Source: Paracoccaceae bacterium
GTDB taxonomy: Bacteria > Pseudomonadota > Alphaproteobacteria > Rhodobacterales > Rhodobacteraceae
Direction of reading: 5' to 3'
DNA length: 6,384 bases
NCBI GenBank assembly: GCA_030625695.1
Contig: DAOUQK010000220.1
Coordinates: forward strand, 1 to 6,384
Shown here: one piece after another, positions 1 through 5,431 of the stretch
Layout: each line of letters starts with the position of its first letter
How positions within the stretch are numbered: position 1 is the first letter of the stretch
The notes under the pieces: generated by a model
Databases searched by the model: none
Seen by the model: the letters and a program-made list of their open reading frames with translations, nothing else
What the model was told of the DNA's origin: nothing
Translations under genes and position numbers: made by a program

Positions 1-333
1 CGCGAGGCGCATCTGAGCGGGCAGGATTTGGATATGCTGATGGGCGGCGCCTTGCTTGGCTGGGTGTTCATCGCGCCTTTGGTATTTTATACGCTGGCCG
101 GGCTGACCCAATTGGTGGCACATCTGACCGGCGGCAAGGGCAACGGATATGGCGCGCGATTGGCGTTGTTCTGGGCTTTGCTGGCGGCAAGTCCTCTGGT
201 ATTGCTGCACGGGCTGGTGGCCGGATTTATCGGTCAGGGACCGGGGTTACAGGGGGTTGGCGCTATCTGGCTGGCGGCATTTCTGTGGTTCTGGGTGGCA
301 GGTTTTAGGCAAGTGCAAAGGCAAGCAATATGA
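1..333 (+). CDS. YIP1-family membrane protein, 5'-truncated
   Basis: The reading frame is open from the first base, so the N-terminus lies upstream of the window; 110 C-terminal residues are visible. Three hydrophobic segments are apparent (about residues 14-36, 53-77 and 85-103 of the visible part), separated by a short polar loop with GGKGNGYGARLALFW. This agrees with the multi-pass YIP1-type proteins that I recall sitting between sufD and sufS in Rhodobacterales. A TTG at 28 could be read as a start, but the upstream codons (REAHLSGQ) continue in the same style, so I treat the gene as partial. Its stop overlaps the next start as ATGA at 330-333, which indicates translational coupling. Membrane location is clear from composition; the biochemical role is unknown. 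Confidence 0.75.
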   Translation, partial: REAHLSGQDLDMLMGGALLGWVFIAPLVFYTLAGLTQLVAHLTGGKGNGYGARLALFWALLAASPLVLLHGLVAGFIGQGPGLQGVGAIWLAAFLWFWVAGFRQVQRQAI

Positions 334-911
334 ATTGGATCAAGCTGGGCGTGCTGTCGGTGAAAGACCCCAAACAAGCGGCCGGCATCCTGATGGGGAT
401 GCGGCTCGAGACTGGTGTTTTGTGGAATGCCCTGTTGTTGGTGGCTTTGGTCAACACGTTTCTGTTTGTGTTTTCGGTCGAATTCATCGGCTTGCAATCA
501 CCGTATCCTGCGTTTTTCACCACGCCGTTCATCAACTTTGCCATCATGGTCGTGGGCCTTGCGTTAATGGTGTTTGCGCTGGTTTTCACCGGTCGCATTA
601 TGGGCGGGAGCGCCACGTTTAACGATGTTCTGGCGCTGGTTATCTGGGTGCAGATCGTTCAGGCGGCGATCCAGATACTGGCCTATTTGGCGCTGATATT
701 CGTGCCTCTTGTGGCCAATATCCTGACACTGGCGGGCGGGTTGATCGGCCTGTACATGCTGGTGCATTTCATCAATGAATCCCACAAATTTAAATCACTG
801 GGCAAGTCGGCAATGGTGATGATTGGCGCGCTTTTGGGCGTGGTGATCGGCTTGTCGATACTTGCAATTTTGGTCGGAGGGCCGGATGTTGGATCATCGC
901 TTGCACTATAA
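330..911 (+). CDS. YIP1-family membrane protein, second copy
   Basis: A complete 193-residue protein with about five predicted membrane segments (roughly residues 29-50, 67-88, 99-122, 124-147 and 161-183) and a short cytosolic-looking N-terminus (MNWIKLGVLSVKDPKQAA). The VKDPKQAA stretch followed by a multi-pass core is the pattern I associate with bacterial YIP1-domain proteins. AAAGG at 317-321 lies 8 bases before the ATG, which overlaps the previous stop by four bases. The 3' end runs 26 bases into sufS. It is therefore translationally linked on both sides and should be co-expressed with the suf genes. No catalytic motif or metal-binding cluster is visible. A role in the membrane side of Fe-S assembly is only guilt by association. 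Confidence 0.8.
   Translation: MNWIKLGVLSVKDPKQAAGILMGMRLETGVLWNALLLVALVNTFLFVFSVEFIGLQSPYPAFFTTPFINFAIMVVGLALMVFALVFTGRIMGGSATFNDVLALVIWVQIVQAAIQILAYLALIFVPLVANILTLAGGLIGLYMLVHFINESHKFKSLGKSAMVMIGALLGVVIGLSILAILVGGPDVGSSLAL
876..880 (+). promoter_or_regulatory. Shine-Dalgarno site that fixes the sufS start
   Basis: GGAGG lies five bases before the ATG at 886, inside the 3' end of the preceding YIP1 gene. It favours this ATG over the in-frame TTG at 862, which would add eight residues (MQFWSEGR) not expected for SufS proteins. Confidence 0.8.
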
Positions 912-2124
912 CGTCGAAGATATTCGCGCCGATTTCCCGATCCTGGCACGGCAAGTCAACGGCAAGCCGCTGACCTATCTTGATAATGGTGCCTCGGCCC
1001 AAAAACCACAGGTGGTGATTGATGCTATCACCCGTGGGTATTCTGAAGAATATGCCAATGTTCACCGCGGCTTGCACTATCTTTCTAATCTTGCGACTGA
1101 CAAATACGAGGCCGTGCGCGGTATCACCGCCCGCTTTCTTGGTGCGGGTTCCGAGGATGAGATCGTGTTCAACTCCGGCACCACCGAAGGCATCAATCTG
1201 GTGGCTTACGGCTGGGCCATGCCCCGGATGCAGGCGGGTGACGAGATAATCCTCAGCGTGATGGAGCATCACGCCAACATAGTTCCCTGGCATTTCCTGC
1301 GCGAACGCATGGGCGTTGTGCTGAAATGGGTCGAGATCGACGCCACTGGGGCGCTGGACCCTCAGGCGGTGATTGATGCCATCACACCGCGCACTAAATT
1401 GGTGGCAATCACCCAATGTTCCAATGTGTTAGGGACTATTGTTGATGTGAAAACCATCTGCACAGGTGCGCATGAACTGGGGGTTCCGGTGTTGGTTGAT
1501 GGCTCGCAAGGGTCGGTGCATATGCCGGTTGATGTGGTCGATATGGATGCCGATTTCTACGCCATTACCGGGCACAAGCTTTATGGGCCGTCCGGGTCTG
1601 GGGCGATCTATATCAAATCCGAACGCATGGCCGAAATGCGCCCCTTCATGGGCGGTGGCGACATGATTAAAGAGGTGACGCGCGACTCGGTGGTTTATAA
1701 CGACCCACCGATGATGTTCGAGGCTGGAACCCCGGGCATTGTCCAAACCATCGGTATGGGCGTGGCTCTGGAATACCTGATGGGCGTCGGCATGACAGCA
1801 ATTGCAGCACACGAGGCGGGGTTGCGCGACTACGCGGCGATGCGGTTGGGCGGGCTGAACTGGCTACAGGTGCAAGGCACCACACCGGACAAGGCGGCGA
1901 TCTTCAGCTTTACTCTGGACGGGGCGGCGCATGCGCATGACATTTCGACCATTCTGGACAAAAAGGGTGTCGCTGTCCGCGCCGGGCACCATTGCGCCGG
2001 ACCGTTGATGGATCACCTTGGGCTGACGGCGACGTGTCGCGCGTCGTTTGGGATGTATAATACCAAAGACGAGGTCGATGTGCTGGTGGATGCCCTTGAA
2101 CTGGCGCATGATTTGTTTGCGTAG
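886..2124 (+). CDS. sufS: Group II cysteine desulfurase SufS
   Basis: A 412-residue PLP-dependent enzyme that takes sulfur from L-cysteine, giving alanine and an enzyme-bound persulfide for the Suf Fe-S scaffold in the cytoplasm. The length is near that of E. coli SufS (406). The sequence shows the N-terminal LTYLDNGASAQKP (residues 29-41), the phosphate-binding NSGTTEGIN (96-104), EHHANIVPW with the PLP-stacking His at about 128, VDGSQ with Asp205 and Gln208, the Schiff-base lysine Lys231 in ITGHKLYGP, and catalytic Cys370 in RAGHHCAGPLMD. TCRASFGMYNT near the C-terminus (383-393) supplies the conserved Arg385. HHCAGPLM places it in the SufS/CsdA group rather than IscS/NifS. The start is chosen by the GGAGG at 876-880. 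It is the last gene of its unit: a perfect palindrome follows the TAG, and no sufA or sufT-type gene follows within the window. Confidence 0.95.
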   Translation: MLDHRLHYNVEDIRADFPILARQVNGKPLTYLDNGASAQKPQVVIDAITRGYSEEYANVHRGLHYLSNLATDKYEAVRGITARFLGAGSEDEIVFNSGTTEGINLVAYGWAMPRMQAGDEIILSVMEHHANIVPWHFLRERMGVVLKWVEIDATGALDPQAVIDAITPRTKLVAITQCSNVLGTIVDVKTICTGAHELGVPVLVDGSQGSVHMPVDVVDMDADFYAITGHKLYGPSGSGAIYIKSERMAEMRPFMGGGDMIKEVTRDSVVYNDPPMMFEAGTPGIVQTIGMGVALEYLMGVGMTAIAAHEAGLRDYAAMRLGGLNWLQVQGTTPDKAAIFSFTLDGAAHAHDISTILDKKGVAVRAGHHCAGPLMDHLGLTATCRASFGMYNTKDEVDVLVDALELAHDLFA

Positions 2125-2143
2125 GGTGCGCAACTTGCGCACC
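2125..2143 (+). terminator. Perfect 19-base palindrome after sufS, terminator-like
   Basis: GGTGCGCAA-C-TTGCGCACC begins at the base after the sufS TAG. As RNA it gives an 8-base-pair stem with a three-base loop. No U-tract follows (AATCCTG), so it is not a textbook intrinsic terminator; it may stop transcription, protect the 3' end, or be a dispersed palindromic repeat. Its place at the operon end supports a 3'-end role. Confidence 0.55.
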
Positions 2144-2329
2144 AATCCTGCATGAACGGCACCGGACATTCCGAGGCGCGCCAGATCAAAGCCTGGTAAT
2201 TCCATCGGTGCATATGGACGACCGTTGGTTGCGTGGCTATGTTTGGCCTTGGACAACAGGGTTGACCTGGGACCATTGATCGTGACTGTCGTGTGACTAC
2301 TGCGGCGCTGTACCAAAGGGAATTTTCAG

Positions 2330-2782
2330 ATGATAGACAATATTCTGGTTGCGGTGGACGGATCGAGCCATTCGCTGAAAGCGGTTGAATACGCGGCCGA
2401 GATTGCGGTGGCCTGCAAAGCCAAATTGACGGTCCTCAGCGTGATGAGAAGCCATCAAGCGCCAAAGGTTTCGCAGGATTTGCAGGCCTATGCAAAGCTC
2501 GAACATATCGGCAGCTCGGATTTTGATGCCATGAAACTGATTTCCAATCAGCTACTGTCGCATGCCGAGCGGACCGCAAGCGATAAGGGTGTTGAGAATA
2601 TTGAGAAAAAATCAATCACCGGGCCGGTTGCCCGCACGATTGTCAAGACGGCACAAGAACTGAAGGCGGATATGATTGTCATCGGCTCGCGCGGGCTTGG
2701 AAATGTTGAGGCAACTTTGCGCGGAGGCGTTTCGCACCGGGTTGAATTATTGGCAAAATGTTCGGTTCTGACCGTTAAATAA
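2330..2782 (+). CDS. Universal stress protein (UspA family), single domain
   Basis: A 150-residue cytoplasmic protein with the Usp alpha/beta fold signature. It starts with ILVAVDGSSHSLKAVEYAAEIA (Asp10 at the nucleotide-binding strand). It ends with ADMIVIGSRGLG (residues 113-124), then GGVSHRV (132-138) and CSVLTVK at the C-terminus. Members bind ATP/AMP and dimerise during stress and growth arrest. The family nucleotide motif G-2x-G-9x-G-(S/T) is nearly intact (Gly119, Gly122, Gly132), but the final S/T is Gly133. AAAGGG at 2315-2320 lies 9 bases before the ATG. The 205 bases upstream hold TTGACC at 2262-2267 as a possible -35 without a convincing -10, so it is probably its own transcription unit. 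It converges with the minus-strand gene 22 bases downstream. Confidence 0.9.
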   Translation: MIDNILVAVDGSSHSLKAVEYAAEIAVACKAKLTVLSVMRSHQAPKVSQDLQAYAKLEHIGSSDFDAMKLISNQLLSHAERTASDKGVENIEKKSITGPVARTIVKTAQELKADMIVIGSRGLGNVEATLRGGVSHRVELLAKCSVLTVK

Positions 2783-2797
2783 CCGTCACCTTCAGGC

Positions 2798-2813
2798 CCG
2801 GATTTCAGTCCGG
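2798..2813. terminator. Weak hairpin at the convergent gene ends
   Basis: CCGGA at 2798-2802 pairs with TCCGG at 2809-2813 around a six-base loop, between the stress protein stop and the last codons of the minus-strand gene. The stem is only five base pairs and has no clear T-run, so termination by this hairpin is tentative. Confidence 0.2.
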
Positions 2814-4289
2814 TCGCCCGATCAACCGATCAATCGGCGCGTAATCGTCGCTAAGCAGGATACCGCGTGAGGCGGCAAGGCTTGCCACCCAGTCGGGCGA
2901 CATGGCACCAAACTCGGTCGGTTCTGGCGACGACGCGGTGATGCGGCCCTGAGCGGTGGGGGTTTGACCCGCCACCAGAACAAACACCACGCGCGCGCCT
3001 GGGGCCGGGCGGTTTGTGTTGGTCCAGACTTCGACCACAGGGAACACCTGTTGCAGGGTCAGGGCGACCGAAGCAACTGCCTCTAGCCGGTCTTCGTAGT
3101 CGATCACGTTCATCAGATAGGTGCCGTTTGGGGTCAGGCGGGACGCAACCAGTTGATAGAACTCTTGGGTGATCAGATGTGCAGGTACAGCCACATCGGT
3201 AAACGCATCACCAATGATCACGTCGTATACATCGGGCCGAGTCTGCAAGGCGCGGCGGGCATCCTGATGCAGGATACGCGCGGAATTTGCGTCAAACCAA
3301 AAGTCGCGAGCGGCCAGGGCGGTGACCTCGGGGTCTATCTCGGCTACGGTGCGCGTGCCGGTGCCGCGCACCTGCCAACTGCGCGGGATCGAATACGAAC
3401 CACCACCGATGAAAAAGCTGGTGAAATCGGCGCGGGTGCTGCGCAACCGTGCCAGCGCATCCAGCATCGAGGCATGTTCGGTGAACATGACCTTGGGCCG
3501 GTCTTGCGCGCTCATCCCGTGGCCCAGATGGTCGATTACCATCAGGCGGATGGGGCTTGCGGGATCGTCTGACATATCCAGCGTGCGAATACAGAAATAA
3601 CGGCTTTCACGGGTGCAGGGGTTGGGCGCGGCAAGGGAATACCCCGCCAGTCCAAGCGCGATCAACCCTGCCAGCAAGGGTAGCCATATGCGCCCGCCCC
3701 CCATGGCAAAACACGCCAATGCCGCACCCAGATAGGCCAGCGTCACCACTGCCAGTGTGGCCGTGGTGCCCAACCACGAGATGAACAGGAACCCGGCCAG
3801 AAGTGTACCGGCAATGGCCCCCACCGCGCCAACCGCAAAGATCGCGCCCAATGCGCGCCCCGACCGATCGCTGCCAGCCACTGCAATCCGCGCCAGAACC
3901 GGGGCCGGGATGCCAGCAAATAGGCTGGGCAAAAAGAACACCAGCATCGACAAAACCGCGATGCCCCAGACCGGATGGTCAACCGATTGCAAAACCGGTC
4001 CGGCGATCCGTTGCAGCAAGATTAGCGCCACAGCCGTACTAAGGGCAGCGCCTAACATGGCCCAGCCGGTGGCTTGCAGGGCAGGGCGCGCATCCCGCTC
4101 GGCCAGCAACCCGCCCCACCAATGGCCCACCGAAAACCCGGCCAGAACCACGGCGATCACGGACGTCCAGGTATACAGCGACATGCCCACGTAAGGTGCC
4201 AGCATCCGCCCGGCAACAATTTCGACCACTAAAGACGCGGCCGAGACGACGCCCTGTACCAGCAGTAATAGCCAAAGAGGTGACCGCAT
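2805..4289 (-). CDS. Membrane protein fused to a spermidine-synthase-like domain
   Basis: A 494-residue two-part protein. Residues 1 to about 220 are hydrophobic, with seven to eight predicted membrane segments starting at LWLLLLVQGVVSAASLVVEIVAGRM (5-29). Residues from about 245 form a cytosolic domain of the spermidine synthase/SAM-methyltransferase fold: glycine-rich FFIGGGSYSIPR (292-303), acidic VAEIDPEV (315-322), HQDARRAL (341-348), YDVIIGDAF (355-363) and the C-terminal LLSDDYAPIDRL (478-489). This is the family often labelled 'fused MFS/spermidine synthase'; its substrate is not established, so polyamine synthesis should not be assumed. The start is the ATG complementary to 4287-4289. 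The frame stays open upstream to 4502, but that extension would translate the antisense of the tRNA gene and is rejected. The preceding Shine-Dalgarno is weak (AGG a few bases upstream). No polyamine genes adjoin it. Confidence 0.85.
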   Translation of the reverse strand: MRSPLWLLLLVQGVVSAASLVVEIVAGRMLAPYVGMSLYTWTSVIAVVLAGFSVGHWWGGLLAERDARPALQATGWAMLGAALSTAVALILLQRIAGPVLQSVDHPVWGIAVLSMLVFFLPSLFAGIPAPVLARIAVAGSDRSGRALGAIFAVGAVGAIAGTLLAGFLFISWLGTTATLAVVTLAYLGAALACFAMGGGRIWLPLLAGLIALGLAGYSLAAPNPCTRESRYFCIRTLDMSDDPASPIRLMVIDHLGHGMSAQDRPKVMFTEHASMLDALARLRSTRADFTSFFIGGGSYSIPRSWQVRGTGTRTVAEIDPEVTALAARDFWFDANSARILHQDARRALQTRPDVYDVIIGDAFTDVAVPAHLITQEFYQLVASRLTPNGTYLMNVIDYEDRLEAVASVALTLQQVFPVVEVWTNTNRPAPGARVVFVLVAGQTPTAQGRITASSPEPTEFGAMSPDWVASLAASRGILLSDDYAPIDRLIGRPD

Positions 4290-4322
4290 GAACCTGTAAC
4301 CCTTTTTGTTTAACCCATCCCG

Positions 4323-4352
4323 ATTACTCCCTAAGGACGCGCGCCAACGCAA
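4323..4352 (-). promoter_or_regulatory. Possible promoter of the spermidine-synthase-like gene
   Basis: On the minus strand TTGCGT (complement of 4347-4352) and AGTAAT (complement of 4323-4328) are separated by 18 bases, about 33 bases before the ATG. Each box is only a partial match to the housekeeping consensus, so this is a candidate only. Confidence 0.25.
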
Positions 4353-4376
4353 GAGGCAACCACCCGTTTTTTGCGA

Positions 4377-4405
4377 TTGCGCGGGCAGGGGGGATGGCCT
4401 ATACG
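4377..4405 (+). promoter_or_regulatory. Promoter of the tRNA-Arg gene
   Basis: TTGCGC at 4377-4382, a 17-base spacer and TATACG at 4400-4405 place initiation near 4411-4414, just before the mature tRNA 5' end at 4416. The bases after the -10 (4406-4412, GCCCGCG) are G+C-rich, as is typical of stringently controlled stable-RNA promoters. A 7-base inverted repeat (CGCGGGC 4380-4386, GCCCGCG 4406-4412) overlaps the promoter. Confidence 0.6.
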
Positions 4406-4415
4406 GCCCGCGTAA

Positions 4416-4492
<77 letters not shown>

Positions 4493-4523
4493 ATAAAAAC
4501 AACTAGTTAGGCGTAGATGTTAA

Positions 4524-4554
4524 TTGATAATTTGACCTTTAGTCTCATTTTAAC
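4524..4554 (+). promoter_or_regulatory. Possible promoter of the orphan gene
   Basis: TTGATA at 4524-4529 and TTTAAC at 4549-4554 are separated by 19 bases, slightly longer than ideal, in AT-rich DNA 23 bases before the predicted ATG. Chance matches are likely in such composition, so confidence is low. Confidence 0.25.
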
Positions 4555-4577
4555 CTCGAAATTTGCTAGGAAAATCA

Positions 4578-5075
4578 ATGGCCATAGAACGAAAAAAGCG
4601 CGATCCGCTTGCCTTCAAGAATCCAAATCGTGCTTGGGTAATGGCCGAACTAGCAAAGCTGTACAAGGAATGGGAAAAATGGGCTGAGTATGTTCCAACG
4701 ATTGAGGACCACCCATATGATAGGAACACGCACTCAGAGATATTCGCTGATGGGGTTGAAAATTTAGACAAGCACGACATCCTGAGAGAAAAAACTCTCA
4801 CCTTCTTGGACAACAATATCCAAGGGCACAACTATATGCTGGCAAATGAGTATGAGGAACCATTTGAAAGAAATGACCTTAGGCTCAGTTTGAGGGTTCC
4901 TCATCGGATTAAGGATTTGAAAGTACTTATGGCCTCCCTCGAATATGCGTTGGTACCGGATGGCTTTTGGAAAGAACAAGGCAAATCTTTACTCGCAAAC
5001 CTCCAAGATAAAGCACCAGACTCAGCATTGAAAATCGCGGAGAGTTATTTGAGAAACCCGACACAAAGCGGGTAA
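4578..5075 (+). CDS. Hypothetical protein, orphan gene in the tRNA insert
   Basis: A 165-residue protein I do not recognise. The ATG at 4578 is preferred because TAGGA at 4567-4571 lies six bases upstream; a TTG at 4563 would add five residues. The protein is hydrophilic and highly charged, with a basic N-terminus (AIERKKRDPLAF), an aromatic helix-like stretch (AWVMAELAKLYKEWEKWAEY, about residues 19-38), an acidic middle, and a Leu/Ala-rich C-terminal part (SLLANLQDKAPDSALKIAESY). There is no signal peptide, membrane segment, Cys/His metal cluster, P-loop or obvious nuclease motif. It is a probable soluble protein. Low G+C and AT-ending codons set it apart from all its neighbours and suggest transfer. 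A solid ribosome site and an intact frame argue that it is a real gene. Accessory cargo of the insert is the simplest guess. Confidence 0.65.
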   Translation: MAIERKKRDPLAFKNPNRAWVMAELAKLYKEWEKWAEYVPTIEDHPYDRNTHSEIFADGVENLDKHDILREKTLTFLDNNIQGHNYMLANEYEEPFERNDLRLSLRVPHRIKDLKVLMASLEYALVPDGFWKEQGKSLLANLQDKAPDSALKIAESYLRNPTQSG

Positions 5076-5094
5076 TGCGCTAGATTAAATCATA

Positions 5095-5104
5095 TTTCTG
5101 TCTC
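5095..5104 (+). repeat. 10-base direct repeat, left copy
   Basis: TTTCTGTCTC here recurs exactly at 5275-5284, 180 bases downstream, so the two copies bracket both tRNA-like fragments. It could mark a junction or small duplication, but a 10-base match can arise by chance. Confidence 0.3.
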
Positions 5105-5151
5105 TCAATTCGCGTTCATTGGAAAAGCATAGGCTTTCCACACCAAATCAA

Positions 5152-5197
5152 TGGATTAGAGATACCCAAATCTGCCCGAAAGAGGCAGTGCTCTCGT
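5152..5197 (+). pseudogene. Possible decayed tRNA-Arg 5' half
   Basis: TGGATTAGAG at 5152-5161 matches the tRNA D-arm segment TGGATAGAG with one inserted base. CTGCC at 5172-5176 and GGCAG at 5184-5188 enclose a seven-base loop, the same stem sequence and loop length as the tRNA-Arg anticodon arm. Three bases later TCTCG (5192-5196) matches the tRNA sequence at the same offset. Each match is short and they are separated by insertions, so this is suggestive only. Confidence 0.35.
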
Positions 5198-5228
5198 AAG
5201 GCACTGATTTCTATTGAGGAGTATGACA

Positions 5229-5272
5229 CTCCGAAGTCAGAGGTCTCGCGTTGGAATTCTCTCAGGCGCACT
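5229..5272 (+). repeat. Degraded tRNA-Arg 3' fragment (attR-like)
   Basis: Positions 5229-5257 match tRNA positions 4448-4476 at 27 of 29 bases, covering the anticodon loop, 3' anticodon stem, variable region and T arm to the T loop. The differences are G-to-T at 5237 and C-to-G at 5253. The following 16 bases resemble the acceptor end more loosely and keep GCAC-A (5268-5273 region). No matching 5' acceptor strand is adjacent, so it cannot fold as a tRNA. It is in the same orientation as the intact gene, as an attachment-site remnant or a duplicated tRNA pseudogene would be. Confidence 0.65.
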
Positions 5273-5274
5273 AT

Positions 5275-5284
5275 TTTCTGTCTC
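5275..5284 (+). repeat. 10-base direct repeat, right copy
   Basis: Exact second copy of the TTTCTGTCTC found at 5095-5104. It starts just past the end of the tRNA 3' fragment, near the point where base composition returns to the G+C-rich level. Confidence 0.3.
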
Positions 5285-5312
5285 GCGCTCCAAGGGGGGG
5301 GCTGACCGTTCG

Positions 5313-5330
5313 AAGCGCGGTCGCGCTTTT
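5313..5330 (+). terminator. Terminator-like hairpin upstream of the Hsp70 gene
   Basis: AAGCGC at 5313-5318 pairs with GCGCTT at 5323-5328 around the loop GGTC, and two further T follow (5329-5330). A short, strong G+C stem running into T bases fits an intrinsic terminator for transcripts entering from the insert side. The T-run is short. Confidence 0.35.
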
Positions 5331-5367
5331 GAGAGCGGATATCAAGTTTGTCTATTGATTTCTCTGG

Positions 5368-5395
5368 CTTGACGAGTGCGCGCGTGCGCCATAAG
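5368..5395 (+). promoter_or_regulatory. Candidate RpoH (heat-shock sigma) promoter of the Hsp70 gene
   Basis: CTTGACG at 5368-5374 and CCATAAG at 5389-5395 are separated by 14 bases. The RpoH consensus has a CTTGAAA-type -35 and a CCCCATNT-type -10 with about 13-17 bases between, so both boxes fit in part. The housekeeping reading (TTGACG with CATAAG, 15-base spacer) is too short. Initiation would be near 5402, giving a leader of about 30 bases before the GTG. Confidence 0.4.
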
Positions 5396-5431
5396 TCGGC
5401 GTCTTTCTGGATGTTTTGAACTGGATCAGGC

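Larger units (their letters stand above)
5076..5431. other. Non-coding stretch between the orphan gene and the Hsp70 gene
   Basis: No credible gene is seen on either strand in these 356 bases. They hold, in order, one copy of a 10-base direct repeat (5095-5104), a possible decayed tRNA 5' half (5152-5197), the tRNA 3' fragment (5229-5272), the second 10-base repeat copy (5275-5284), a run of eight G (5294-5301), a terminator-like hairpin (5313-5330) and a candidate RpoH-type promoter (5368-5395). G+C content rises again after about 5280. Confidence 0.7.

Noticed and set aside
790..1416. 208-residue minus-strand ORF opposite sufS
   Set aside because: Antisense shadow of the well-supported sufS frame, with His/Arg-rich composition typical of such shadows.
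2152..2199. 15-residue ORF just after the sufS palindrome
   Set aside because: Too short, no Shine-Dalgarno and no recognisable sequence.
2214..2279. 21-residue ORF with four Trp upstream of the stress protein gene
   Set aside because: No ribosome site precedes it, the Trp codons are not in tandem, no attenuator hairpin pair is seen, and no tryptophan genes follow; probably chance.
5056..5073. ACCCG/CGGGT hairpin at the end of the orphan gene as a terminator
   Set aside because: Only five base pairs with an eight-base loop, it overlaps the stop codon and lacks a T-run.
5294..5301. Run of eight G as a functional element or frameshift site
   Set aside because: It lies in non-coding DNA with no frame to affect; best treated as a homopolymer where read errors are possible.
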